Source: Sunxiuqinia dokdonensis
GTDB taxonomy: Bacteria; Bacteroidota; Bacteroidia; Bacteroidales; Prolixibacteraceae
Assembly (NCBI RefSeq): GCF_001270965.1
Contig: NZ_LGIA01000192.1
Span: forward strand, 1 to 54,298
Direction: 5' to 3'
Length of the DNA stretch: 54,298 bases
Below the pieces are notes generated by a model, which was not told the DNA's origin, searched no databases, and worked only from the letters and a program-made list of their open reading frames with translations. How positions within the stretch are numbered: position 1 is the stretch's first letter; each line of letters starts with the position of its first letter. The translations under genes were made by a program, and so were the position numbers. This document shows positions 27,033 to 35,634 of this stretch, piece after piece.

Positions 27033-27322
27033 CTCGTTACATGGCTGCATTCGTGGTTGAACAACAACCTGGATGGCCTGACCCCTGACGCAATTGTTTC
27101 TTTTCTTGTACCCTTGTTTGCATCAGTAGGTGTATTTTCATACTAAATCAGCCTTTCTCAGTTTTTTATTACCTGTTCTTTTTGCCCCATTTTTCCTGAA
27201 TTTTAGGCTTTCTGAAAAAATACTTATCGAAGGAGTAAATTTTTTTTGTTGATGTAATGTGCAAGTATTCAGTTGTTTGAAGTTTTTATCAAAAATAAAC
27301 TCAAAAAATTTAGTACTTTGTA
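27033..27322. other. Gene-free AT-rich spacer
   Basis: No convincing ORF, RNA or repeat was seen in this stretch. It separates the btu operon from the promoter and long leader of the next gene group. A 69-codon frame on the minus strand has no coding character. Confidence 0.5.
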
Positions 27323-27354
27323 TTGCATAGTTCCATTTAATGTTCATATATTTG
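27323..27354 (+). promoter_or_regulatory. Promoter of the W-M-x-D protein / PadR / PspC group
   Basis: TTG at 27323-27325 and TATATTTG at 27347-27354, spaced by 21 bases, fit the Bacteroidota layout. Transcription would start near 27361. Confidence 0.55.
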
Positions 27355-27360
27355 TAATAC

Positions 27361-27553
27361 CAAATTCAAGGTAAAAAATAGAAATAGTTTAAAAAAAGTT
27401 CTATACAGAGTGTAACGAAAAGAAAAATCAGTCGTCCTAAAGACAGAAAACAGAAAATAAGAAGTCTCAAAGCCAAATGAGCAAATCAGAAAACAAAACA
27501 ATTAGACAGAAACAGAAAACAGAAACTAGAACAAAAACACAGGAGGCCAAATC
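27361..27553 (+). promoter_or_regulatory. Long purine-rich 5' leader with a perfect Shine-Dalgarno
   Basis: About 190 bases between the predicted start of transcription and the ATG at 27554, rich in repeats of the type GACAGAAAACAGAAA and almost free of U-rich or hairpin-forming segments. AGGAGG at 27541-27546 is a perfect SD, seven bases before the ATG; strong SDs are unusual in Bacteroidota. The unstructured A-rich leader plus SD predicts very high translation. Confidence 0.5.
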
Positions 27554-28030
27554 ATGAAAACACAAAACACAAAAACAGGAAACAACAACAATCAAGTTGA
27601 AAAAGTGATTTTAAGAAGTGCAGCAGTAATTATTAGCTTTGTGCTCATTAGTTTTACCGTCAGTGCCCAGGGATTCTGGAAGCAGTTATTAACCAACAAC
27701 AGCTTTGGCAAAGTCGCCCTTTTGATGGTTGAAGAATCGGTGACAGCCGATGTTGCAACCGAAAGAGCGTTGCCAGCCGAATCAGCCGGATTGTCTTTTT
27801 ATTTTGAACAAGCCTCCGACGAGGCACTGGAAATTGAAAGCTGGATGACCGATGATGCTTACTTCGGAGCCTATACAAACATGGCAGTGCCTGAAGTCGA
27901 AGCCGATTTGGAACTGGAAGAGTGGATGAAAGATGAAAGCTACTTCAGCAATAAACTAACTGTTGAAGAAAAAGAAAAGGAACTGGAGTTGGAAGCTTGG
28001 ATGACCGACGCCAGCTACTGGAGAATGTAA
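27554..28030 (+). CDS. Exported protein with three W-M-x-D repeats, unknown function
   Basis: 158 residues. A signal peptide or anchor (about 20-38: SAAVIISFVLISFTVSAQ) is followed by an acidic domain containing three imperfect copies of a 13-15 residue unit: LEIESWMTDDAYF, LELEEWMKDESYF and LELEAWMTDASYW, the last at the C-terminus. I do not know a named family. It heads a group with a PadR regulator, a PspC protein and a DUF4252-like protein, so an envelope-stress role is likely. The perfect SD suggests abundant expression. Confidence 0.7.
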   Translation: MKTQNTKTGNNNNQVEKVILRSAAVIISFVLISFTVSAQGFWKQLLTNNSFGKVALLMVEESVTADVATERALPAESAGLSFYFEQASDEALEIESWMTDDAYFGAYTNMAVPEVEADLELEEWMKDESYFSNKLTVEEKEKELELEAWMTDASYWRM

Positions 28031-28093
28031 GCCTGAATTGGGCAGGCAGCGGGAAGCATTGAGTATAAACAGAGAAGAGAGAGGGAACAAATT

Positions 28094-28426
28094 ATGAAGA
28101 TCGAGAATACAAAAGCACAAATGCGCAAAGGGGTATTGGAGTATTGCATTTTACTGGTGCTGGATGGCAAGCCCCTATATGCGAGCGACATCATTGATGA
28201 GCTGAAAACCTCGAAGATGATTGTTGTGGAAGGAACACTCTACCCACTGCTTACCCGGCTGAAAAATGCCGGACTGCTGGCCTACAAATGGGAAGAATCG
28301 ACCCAAGGACCACCGCGCAAATACTATGAACTGACCGACACCGGTAAGCAGTTTGTCGTTGAACTGGGAGACTCCTGGGATGAACTGGTTGAAGCGGTAG
28401 GAACAATCAAATCAAGCAAATCGTAA
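28094..28426 (+). CDS. PadR family transcriptional regulator
   Basis: 110 residues. The winged-helix begins QMRKGVLEYCILLVL, then LYASDIIDELKTSKMIVVEGTLYPLLTRLKNAGLLAYKWEESTQGPPRKYYELTDTGKQ (here only summarised), which is the PadR N-terminal fold with a short dimerisation helix. Likely represses its own group; PadR-PspC pairs are common in Bacteroidota and respond to envelope or membrane stress. Confidence 0.92.
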   Translation: MKIENTKAQMRKGVLEYCILLVLDGKPLYASDIIDELKTSKMIVVEGTLYPLLTRLKNAGLLAYKWEESTQGPPRKYYELTDTGKQFVVELGDSWDELVEAVGTIKSSKS

Positions 28427-28471
28427 GCGTCAAGACAAAAAGAAAGCACAAACGAACAAAAACAAAGAGAG

Positions 28472-30085
28472 ATGAAAAAGACATTTACAATCAATATTAG
28501 TGGAAGCGTTTTTCACATCGACGAGGATGCTTACCAAAAGCTTCAAACCTACCTTCAAATGCTGAATGCCCATTTTGGTTCGGGCGAAGAAGGACGCGAG
28601 ATTTTGCAGGATATTGAAACGCGCATTGCCGAACTTTTCAACGAAAAGATGAGCAAAGATGAAAAGAATGTGATCCTTGAAACCTGGGTTGATGAAGTGA
28701 TTGCCCGCATGGGTAAGCCCGAAGACTTTATGGAAGGTGAAGAAGAGGAGGAAGAAGAAAGCACTGCCGGACGAGAAGCCAGTCAGCCCGGGTACACCAC
28801 CACCGGCAAAACAAAACGCCGGATGTACCGCGATCCCGACCATCGGGTGTTGGGCGGTGTTTGCTCGGGCATGGGTGCTTACTTTGGTATCGAGCCGCTG
28901 GTGCTGCGTATCATCTGCTTTGTGTTGATTTGGGTGACTGGTGGCGTGATGATTCCGGTGTACCTGCTACTCTGGATTGCCGTTCCAAAAGCCAAAACCA
29001 CAGCTCAAAAGCTCGAAATGCGCGGGCAGGAAGCCACCGTGTCCAATATTGAAAAATCAATTCGCGAAGAAGTGAAGGAAGTGAAGGAGAGCTACAACCA
29101 GTTTCGCAGCTCCGACTCCTACAACAAAGGCCGCGAACAGGTATCGCGCTTTGGCGAGGTGGTTTACCGCGTGCTGCGTGTCGCTCTGAAAGTAGTCGTG
29201 ATATTGGTTGGAGTAGCCCTGATCCTGTTTGGGTTTGTGGGCTTGCTGACCTTTTTGACCTCGATGATTGTTGGCCATTCGGTCATGGAAGCTGCCCCTT
29301 GGTTTGGTCACTGGGGCCCCGAATTTCATATGCCCGAAATCGCACACTTTTTCATCAGCTCCGGCTCATTGACCACCTTGATGATTGCCTCGGCCTTTTT
29401 GGTGGGTATTCCGCTGCTGGCGATTCTGTTTGTGGGTACAAAAATGGTGTTCCGCTTTCAAACCAACAACAAGTTAATCTTTTTAGGTTCGCTGGGTGTT
29501 TGGCTGGTGGCGCTGGTGGTCGCCATTGTTGTATCGCTGTCGCAAGTTGGCGACTACAGCAAAAGCACCACGGTAAGCCAAAGCCAGGTAGTTGACTGCG
29601 ATAGCTGCCAGACCTTGTATCTTGAATTGGGGAACGATAACTACAGCAACAGCCACAACTACTCAATGGATCTGGATCGGATGAAAGTGGTGTCTGAAGG
29701 TGGTAAAACCCTGTTGCTGGGCAGTCCGCGACTGGATGTGGAAAGCAGTAACACCAACGACTTTGTGATTTTAACCCGCAAAAAATCGCGGGGCAGCAGC
29801 CAGGAAGTGGCCAAGGAGTATGTGGAAGAAATTGTATACAACTTCAATGTCAGCGATTCGACGGTTTATTTTGACCCGTACTATCGCCTCAAAGACGGAT
29901 CGCGTTGGTTGCAACAGGAAGTGGATATTACCATCAAAGTGCCAGAAGGAAAAAGCGTTTACCTGGGCGAAAAACTCATCAAAATTATCTACGACATCGA
30001 GAACGTGTCGAACACCTGGGATGGCGACATGGTTGGCAAATACTGGAAAATGACCGAACTGGGACTGGAAGAGGAGAACCGATAG
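28472..30085 (+). CDS. PspC-domain membrane protein
   Basis: 537 residues. The N-terminal about 90 residues (FTINISGSVFHIDEDAYQKL) form a small domain common in Bacteroidota PspC proteins, followed by an acidic stretch of Glu (about 89-97). The PspC domain is at about 112-172 (RMYRDPDHRVLGGVCSGMGAYFGIEP with its transmembrane helix). Three more transmembrane helices lie near 240-275, 295-325 and 335-365, and the C-terminal about 165 residues are a beta-rich domain with a CDSC pair after the last helix. Probable membrane-stress sensor or effector controlled by the PadR gene 45 bases upstream. Confidence 0.9.
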   Translation: MKKTFTINISGSVFHIDEDAYQKLQTYLQMLNAHFGSGEEGREILQDIETRIAELFNEKMSKDEKNVILETWVDEVIARMGKPEDFMEGEEEEEEESTAGREASQPGYTTTGKTKRRMYRDPDHRVLGGVCSGMGAYFGIEPLVLRIICFVLIWVTGGVMIPVYLLLWIAVPKAKTTAQKLEMRGQEATVSNIEKSIREEVKEVKESYNQFRSSDSYNKGREQVSRFGEVVYRVLRVALKVVVILVGVALILFGFVGLLTFLTSMIVGHSVMEAAPWFGHWGPEFHMPEIAHFFISSGSLTTLMIASAFLVGIPLLAILFVGTKMVFRFQTNNKLIFLGSLGVWLVALVVAIVVSLSQVGDYSKSTTVSQSQVVDCDSCQTLYLELGNDNYSNSHNYSMDLDRMKVVSEGGKTLLLGSPRLDVESSNTNDFVILTRKKSRGSSQEVAKEYVEEIVYNFNVSDSTVYFDPYYRLKDGSRWLQQEVDITIKVPEGKSVYLGEKLIKIIYDIENVSNTWDGDMVGKYWKMTELGLEEENR

Positions 30086-30129
30086 GTATCATCAAAGTCG
30101 GAGCAATTCAATCAAAAAAAGACAAAAAC

Positions 30130-30627
30130 ATGAAAGCATTAAAAACCATACTTTTGAGCTTTACAATCCTGGTCAGCACGGTTGCGATGGGGCAAAGCAA
30201 ATCAGATAAATTATTCGATACTTTCAGGAACAAGCCGGGGGTCAGCTACTTTGCTTTCACAAAAAGCATGACCGACGCCTTCAATATTGATTTGGACGAT
30301 GAAGGAAAAACCATTCAAGGCGATTTGAATGAAATCCGCTTCCTGTCCTACAATCCCCGGAAAGGGAACTTGAATGGCCCGGATTTCATCACGAAAGCGG
30401 CTGGTTTGCTGCCCGGTACCTACGATCGGATCTTGGAGGTTGACAGCGAGAACAATGCGGAGATCTGGATGCTGGGGAATAAGCGGAAGGCTTTGGAGTT
30501 TCATATTTTTGTCCGGAATGAATCCGCCGATGACAACCAGTTCTTAATCTCTTTTTACGGTGATTTCGATATTGATGATCTTGACGGAGTGCGTGAAATC
30601 GGATTAAGTTTATCTGTTGACAAGTAA
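30130..30627 (+). CDS. Exported DUF4252-like protein
   Basis: 165 residues from the ATG of MKALKTILLSFTILVSTVAMGQ (signal peptide); the longer open frame upstream overlaps the PspC gene and is not coding. The mature part starts SDKLFDTFRNKPGVSYFAFTKSM, which is the pattern of DUF4252 proteins. Name assigned from memory. It follows the PspC gene after 44 bases and precedes the mini-PspC gene, so it belongs to the same envelope group. Confidence 0.75.
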   Translation: MKALKTILLSFTILVSTVAMGQSKSDKLFDTFRNKPGVSYFAFTKSMTDAFNIDLDDEGKTIQGDLNEIRFLSYNPRKGNLNGPDFITKAAGLLPGTYDRILEVDSENNAEIWMLGNKRKALEFHIFVRNESADDNQFLISFYGDFDIDDLDGVREIGLSLSVDK

Positions 30628-30682
30628 GCAGGTAGAAGTAAAAAACCTCCGTTCAATTTTTTAACTGACAAAACAGACAACC

Positions 30683-30877
30683 ATGAAACGATTAACAAAG
30701 TCATACGATAAAAAATTAGCCGGCGTTTGCGCCGGAATTTCCGAATATTTCAATCCCGAGCTCGACCCCATTTTAGTGCGAATTGGGTTCGTGGTGCTGG
30801 GGGTTTTCAATCCCTTAATGCTGGTGGTGTATATCATCCTGGCGATTGTGATGCCGGAGCCGGAAACTGCAAGATAG
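30683..30877 (+). CDS. Mini PspC-domain protein
   Basis: 64 residues, just one PspC domain: KRLTKSYDKKLAGVCAGISEYF, then DPILVRIGFVVLGVFNPLMLVVYIILAIVMPEP with one long hydrophobic stretch. Last gene of the PadR/PspC group. Role as in other PspC proteins: inner-membrane stress response. Confidence 0.9.
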   Translation: MKRLTKSYDKKLAGVCAGISEYFNPELDPILVRIGFVVLGVFNPLMLVVYIILAIVMPEPETAR

Positions 30878-30959
30878 CGTCTGTCGGTTTTCTCTACATC
30901 CCCACATCATACTGATTATCCGGATTTATTTGGATGTTTAAGGTCTTGAGGTTAGGCAG

Positions 30960-31295
30960 TGGCGCAGGTTGTCATGATCCTAACCCAGGTTGGCAAGGTG
31001 CTGACCCACATTTTCATCGTTCTGACCCAGGTTAGCGTGTTCCTGACCTGGGTTTTTGCCTTCCTGACCCAGGTCAGAACGTTCCTGACCTAGGTCAGCA
31101 TGATCCTGACCCAGGTTGGCAAGACGCTGACCTGCATTTTTATCATCCTGACCCGGGTCATCATGTTTCTGACCTGGGTTTTTGTCGTCCTGACCCGGGT
31201 CAGAAGATCGACAACCTGGGTTGGCAAGGCTGTGACCCGGGTTACCATCACGCTGACCCAAGTTACAGCCTCTCTGACCTGGGTCACAAACCGGG
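30960..31295. repeat. Tandem array of about 16 units of 21 bp, each centred on a TGACCYRGGTYA near-palindrome
   Basis: Units start at 30960 (degenerate), 30981, 31002, 31023 and every 21 bases to 31275. The core TGACC-YR-GGTY recurs with near invariance; several units are perfect palindromes (TGACCCGGGTCA at 31149, TGACCTAGGTCA at 31086), while the next nine bases vary. A larger period of 126 bp (six units) is visible: the block from about 30976 recurs at about 31102. Since 21 is divisible by three every frame is open in heptads; on the minus strand an ORF (31372-30980) would encode about 14 heptads of the form [ND]-[PL]-G-Q-x-x-x, ending in a stop within the array. I judge the DNA itself more likely functional than this ORF, but cannot exclude coding. 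Confidence 0.85.
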
Positions 31296-31568
31296 CACCT
31301 AGCCATTGAAGAACCCAAAGACGGTTTCAAGCGCAAAAAAACCGAAAAGGCGGATGAAGTGGATAATGACACAAGCTAAAGAGGAGTGTCCCCAAAACGG
31401 TGTAGATCGGATTAAGCTCGTGAATGGCAGGGATCAATGGATTTGAAGTGCTTGCGGTGACCTTTTAGCCGAAGGCGTGATCGGCTCCTCATTTTCTCCT
31501 TGACTCTTAGTGAAATGAAGGCTTACCGTGTTTCCGGTTTTATGTCCTGCCCAAGCCCAAAAAATTTC
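31296..31568. other. Spacer between the repeat array and ileS
   Basis: No ORF or RNA gene was recognised. A segment near 31384-31410 (GAGTGTCCCCAAAACGGTGT and following) looks like a terminal repeat of an insertion sequence, but no partner end or transposase is in the window. Confidence 0.4.
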
Positions 31569-31576
31569 TATATTTG
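31569..31576 (+). promoter_or_regulatory. -7 element for ileS
   Basis: TATATTTG is a perfect TAnnTTTG, 36 bases before the ileS ATG. Confidence 0.5.
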
Positions 31577-31612
31577 TACCTCTTAAAAAAAGAACGATAA
31601 AAAAGGAATCCA

Positions 31613-34600
31613 ATGAGCAATAAATTCCCGGTATACAAGCAATTAGACCTTTCTCAGGTAAACAAGGATGTTCTGAAAAAGTGGGAAACCGATGATACCT
31701 TTCATAAAAGCATCAGTACCCGCGAGGGGAATGAGACCTTTGTGTTTTACGAGGGACCACCATCGGCCAACGGAATGCCGGGAATTCACCATGTGATGGC
31801 GCGTGCCATAAAAGATACCTTTTGCCGCTACAAAACCATGAAAGGCTTCCGGGTTCACCGTAAGGCGGGCTGGGATACGCATGGTTTGCCGGTTGAGTTG
31901 AGCGTGGAAAAATCGCTCGGAATCACCAAGGAAGATATTGGCAGTAAAATTACCGTTGAAGAATACAATGCTGCTTGCCGGCGGGAGGTGATGAAATACA
32001 CCAGGGAGTGGGAGGATCTGACCCGCCTGATGGGCTACTGGGTGAACATGGATGATCCTTACGTGACTTACGATAACCGCTATATTGAAACGGTTTGGTG
32101 GTTGCTCAAAAAGCTGTTCGACAAGGGCCTGTTGTATAAAGGATACACCATTCAGCCCTATTCGCCGGCTGCCGGGACCGGCTTGAGCTCGCACGAGCTG
32201 AACCAGCCGGGCTGCTACCGCGATGTGAAAGATACCACCGCTGTTGCCCAGTTTTCCGTTGTTCGTGATGAGAAATCGGAATTTTTATACGAAGGCGTGG
32301 ATTCACCCCTTTATTTCCTGGCCTGGACCACCACGCCCTGGACTTTGCCGTCGAACACGGCCTTATGTGTCGGCCCGAAAATCACCTACGTGAAGGTGAA
32401 GTCTTTCAATCCATACACAGGCGATCCGGCAACGTTGATTTTAGCCAAGGATTTGCTGAGTGCCCACTTCAACCCAAAACATGCCGGGCTGCCGTTTGAC
32501 GAATATCAACCGGGCGACAAGAAAATTCCGTTTGAAGTACTTGGTGAGTATACCGGCGACCAATTGGCCGGCGTCAATTACGAGCAGCTGATCAACTGGG
32601 TGCAACCCAAAGGCGAGGCGTTCCGCGTCATCACCGGTGATTTTGTCACCACCGAAGATGGAACCGGAATCGTGCATATTGCGCCAACCTTTGGTGCCGA
32701 CGATGACCGGGTAGCCAAGCAAAACAACATTGCTCCGTTGCTGGTTGAAGATCAGGAAAAGAAAAACCAGCCACTGGTTGACCGCAAAGGCCGCTTCTTC
32801 AAAATTGAAAATATGGATGCCAGCTTTGTTGCAGCCCAGGTCAATCAGGAAACTTACACCGAGTTTAGCGGTCGTTATGTCAAAAATGAATACGACGACC
32901 TGTTAGATGAGTCGTATTCAACGGTTGATGTGGACATTGCGGTGATGCTGAAAAAGGAGAACAAGGCATTCAAAATCGAAAAACACGAACACAGCTATCC
33001 GCACTGTTGGCGTACCGACAAACCAATTCTCTACTACCCGCTCGACAGTTGGTTTATTAAAACCACGGCGGTAAAAGACAAGCTCATTGAGCTGAATAAT
33101 ACGATCAACTGGAAGCCCAAATCAACCGGCACTGGCCGATTTGGAAACTGGTTGGAGAATTTGGTGGATTGGAACCTGAGCCGGTCGCGCTTTTGGGGAA
33201 CACCGCTTCCCATTTGGCGTACCGAAGATGGTTCGCAAACCAAGTGCATTGGCTCGGTTGAATATTTGATGACTGAGATTGAGAAAGCGGTAGCCGCCGG
33301 CGTGATGACGAAGAATCCTTTTGAAGGGTTTGAGGCCGGAAAGTTTGACTCCGAAAACTACGACAAAATAGATCTGCACCGGCCTTATGTTGACGATATT
33401 TTCCTGGTGAGCGATGATGGCCAGAAAATGTTCCGCGAGCCCGACCTGATTGACGTTTGGTTCGATTCGGGAGCGATGCCTTATGCACAGAACCACTTTC
33501 CGTTTGAAAACGCGGAGCGTTACAGCCCTGAAAAAGGGAAAGGTGTGTTCCCCGCCGACTTTATTGCCGAGGGCGTTGACCAAACACGCGGCTGGTTTTT
33601 TACCTTGCACGCCATCGCGACCATGATTGATGAGTCGGTAGCGTTCCGCAACATCATTTCAAATGGTTTGGTGCTCGACAAAAACGGAAATAAAATGTCG
33701 AAACGACTGGGCAATGCGGTCGATCCGTTTGAGACTATCGAGCAGTACGGTTCCGATCCGCTGCGCTGGTACATGCTCACCAACTCGCAGCCCTGGGATA
33801 ACCTGAAGTTTGATGTGGGTGGAGTTGACGAGGTGCGCCGCAAATTCTTCGGAACTTTATACAATACGTACGGATTTTTTGCTTTGTACGCGAATGTCGA
33901 TGGATTCCGCTTTAAAGAAGCGGAAATTCCGGTTAGTGAGCGTCCCGAAATCGATCGTTGGATCATCTCCTTGCTCAATTCGTTGATCAAAGAAGTGGGC
34001 GACAGCCTCGAAACTTATGAACCAACCCGCGCCGGCCGGGCCATCTCCGAGTTTGTAACTGAAAACCTGAGCAACTGGTTTGTGCGCCTCAGCCGCAAAC
34101 GTTACTGGGGTGGCGAGTACGACCAGGACAAGCTGTCGGCTTACCAAACCCTGTACACCTGTTTGGTTACTGTAGCTAAACTGGCCGCTCCGATGGCGCC
34201 ATTTTATGCCGATCAGCTTTATTCCGATCTGAATCAGCTGACAGGTCTTGAGCCTGACCAAAGTGTTCACCTGGCTGAGTTTCCAACAGCCAACGAATCG
34301 TTAATCGATGCTGGCTTGGAGGAAAAGATGGCGATTGCACAAAAGGCTTCGTCCATGATCCTGGGTTTACGCCGGAAAGAGAAGCTGAAAGTGCGTCAGC
34401 CGCTGTCCAAAATTATGGTGCCGGTTCTGAATGCTCATTTTAAAGAGCAGTTTGAGGCAGTCGAAAGCATCATTCTTTCCGAAGTGAATGTGAAAGAAGT
34501 GGAATACCTGACCGACACCGCTGGAATCATCAAAAAGAAAATCAAGCCAAATTTCAAGACTTTAGGGCCTAAGTTTGGTAAAATGATGAAGCAAATTGCC

Positions 34601-35065
34601 GGTGCTGTGGCGCAGTTTGGGCAAGAAGAAATTGACACTCTCGAAAAAGAAGGCCGTTACGAATTGACGGTGGGGGCTGAAACGATTGTGCTGAATTCGG
34701 AAGATGTAGAAATCATGACTGAGGATATTCCGGGATGGCTGGTTTCGACTGAAGGTGGCATGACCATCGCATTGGACATTCATCTGACTGAAGAATTGAA
34801 GCAAGAGGGAATTGCCCGGGAATTTATCAACAAAATTCAGAATTTACGAAAAGAAAGCAACTTTGAAGTGACCGACCGGATTACCATAAAAATCGAAAAG
34901 CATGATTTTTTCAATGAATCCGTTCTGAGTTTCAGAGAATATATCGGCAACCAAACCTTGGCAGAAAGCTTGGAACTGGTAGATAAACTAAGCGATACAG
35001 CGGCTACCCGGGTGGAGATCGATCAGGATGTTTCGGCCTTGATTCAGCTAAATAAAATAAGTTGA
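31613..35065 (+). CDS. ileS: Isoleucine--tRNA ligase
   Basis: 1150 residues, class I synthetase. The HIGH-type signature is GMPGIHHVMAR (His-x-x-His form), the CP1 editing domain has TTTPWTLPSN and the conserved GTGIVHIAPTFGADD, and KMSKR appears as NGNKMSKRLGN. The length and the start (GNETFVFYEGPPSANGMPG) match the longer IleRS type also found in eukaryotes (often called type 2, which in some bacteria is less sensitive to mupirocin; inference from family knowledge). Lacks the C-terminal zinc ribbon of the E. coli type. Preceded by a TAnnTTTG promoter. Confidence 0.98.
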   Translation: MSNKFPVYKQLDLSQVNKDVLKKWETDDTFHKSISTREGNETFVFYEGPPSANGMPGIHHVMARAIKDTFCRYKTMKGFRVHRKAGWDTHGLPVELSVEKSLGITKEDIGSKITVEEYNAACRREVMKYTREWEDLTRLMGYWVNMDDPYVTYDNRYIETVWWLLKKLFDKGLLYKGYTIQPYSPAAGTGLSSHELNQPGCYRDVKDTTAVAQFSVVRDEKSEFLYEGVDSPLYFLAWTTTPWTLPSNTALCVGPKITYVKVKSFNPYTGDPATLILAKDLLSAHFNPKHAGLPFDEYQPGDKKIPFEVLGEYTGDQLAGVNYEQLINWVQPKGEAFRVITGDFVTTEDGTGIVHIAPTFGADDDRVAKQNNIAPLLVEDQEKKNQPLVDRKGRFFKIENMDASFVAAQVNQETYTEFSGRYVKNEYDDLLDESYSTVDVDIAVMLKKENKAFKIEKHEHSYPHCWRTDKPILYYPLDSWFIKTTAVKDKLIELNNTINWKPKSTGTGRFGNWLENLVDWNLSRSRFWGTPLPIWRTEDGSQTKCIGSVEYLMTEIEKAVAAGVMTKNPFEGFEAGKFDSENYDKIDLHRPYVDDIFLVSDDGQKMFREPDLIDVWFDSGAMPYAQNHFPFENAERYSPEKGKGVFPADFIAEGVDQTRGWFFTLHAIATMIDESVAFRNIISNGLVLDKNGNKMSKRLGNAVDPFETIEQYGSDPLRWYMLTNSQPWDNLKFDVGGVDEVRRKFFGTLYNTYGFFALYANVDGFRFKEAEIPVSERPEIDRWIISLLNSLIKEVGDSLETYEPTRAGRAISEFVTENLSNWFVRLSRKRYWGGEYDQDKLSAYQTLYTCLVTVAKLAAPMAPFYADQLYSDLNQLTGLEPDQSVHLAEFPTANESLIDAGLEEKMAIAQKASSMILGLRRKEKLKVRQPLSKIMVPVLNAHFKEQFEAVESIILSEVNVKEVEYLTDTAGIIKKKIKPNFKTLGPKFGKMMKQIAGAVAQFGQEEIDTLEKEGRYELTVGAETIVLNSEDVEIMTEDIPGWLVSTEGGMTIALDIHLTEELKQEGIAREFINKIQNLRKESNFEVTDRITIKIEKHDFFNESVLSFREYIGNQTLAESLELVDKLSDTAATRVEIDQDVSALIQLNKIS

Positions 35066-35181
35066 ACCGACGCGCGTTTAGTATGTTTTAAGACCTGATA
35101 CAATTAAAAATATTTTTATAATTTAGGGTCCACATTGATGATCACTTGATTCCCTTTTGGGATCGCAAAAATTTTTCGGTT

Positions 35182-35559
35182 ATGGCAGAAAAAACGAGAT
35201 ATACAGATGCAGAGTTGGCTGAATTTAAAGAGCTGATTTTGGGGAAGCTTGAAAAAGCGAAAGAGGACTACGAGATCTATAAGAATTCGATTACGCAGAG
35301 CGATGGCAACGATACGCAGGACACTTCGCCCACATTTAAAGTGTTGGAAGAAGGTGCCGCCACGCTTTCGAAGGAGGAAGCAGGAAAATTGGCCCAGCGC
35401 CAGCTGAAGTTCATTCAACACCTGCAGGCCGCTTTGGTGCGTATTGAGAATAAAACTTACGGGATCTGCCGTGAAACCGGAAAGTTGATTGCTAAGGAAC
35501 GCCTGCGTGCCGTTCCACATGCTACCTTGAGCATTGAGGCAAAAAACAGTCAGGGTTAA
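35182..35559 (+). CDS. TraR/DksA-type protein lacking the zinc cysteines
   Basis: 125 residues from the ATG of MAEKTRYTDAELAEFKELIL; the open frame extends 12 codons upstream without similarity. A helical hairpin (about 5-85) is followed by the C-terminal end TYGICRETGKLIAKERLRAVPHATLSIEAK. In true DksA the latter forms a C4 zinc ribbon; here only one Cys remains. Bacteroidota homologues are like this too. Probably a regulator binding RNA polymerase through the secondary channel; effect unknown. Follows ileS and ends in a hairpin terminator. Confidence 0.88.
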   Translation: MAEKTRYTDAELAEFKELILGKLEKAKEDYEIYKNSITQSDGNDTQDTSPTFKVLEEGAATLSKEEAGKLAQRQLKFIQHLQAALVRIENKTYGICRETGKLIAKERLRAVPHATLSIEAKNSQG

Positions 35560-35581
35560 CCCGCTAAAACAACCATATTTG

Positions 35582-35618
35582 AATGATTGGGGGTCGTTAG
35601 CTTCCAATCATTTTTTTA
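35582..35618 (+). terminator. Rho-independent terminator behind the DksA-like gene
   Basis: AATGATTGG and its complement CCAATCATT form a 9-bp stem with a loop of about 13 bases, followed by TTTTTT. Confidence 0.8.
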
Positions 35619-35634
35619 TAATGAAGTTGAAAAC

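Noticed and set aside
27138-27347. 69-codon minus-strand ORF upstream of the W-M-x-D gene
   Set aside because: Biased AT-rich frame in an intergenic promoter region, no family similarity.
30960-31295. CRISPR array
   Set aside because: The repeat core is 11-12 bp and the unit only 21 bp, spacers of nine bases are too short and there are no cas genes.
30980-31372. Minus-strand ORF of 130 codons with heptad repeats through the 21-bp array
   Set aside because: A 21-bp period keeps all frames open, the changes alternate Pro/Leu codons at the palindrome centre, there is no promoter or SD and the stop lies inside the array; kept as a rival in the repeat entry only.
35587-35634. Longer N-terminus for lspA
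   Set aside because: The extension would be encoded by the terminator hairpin of the upstream gene; LspA proteins start directly before the first transmembrane helix.
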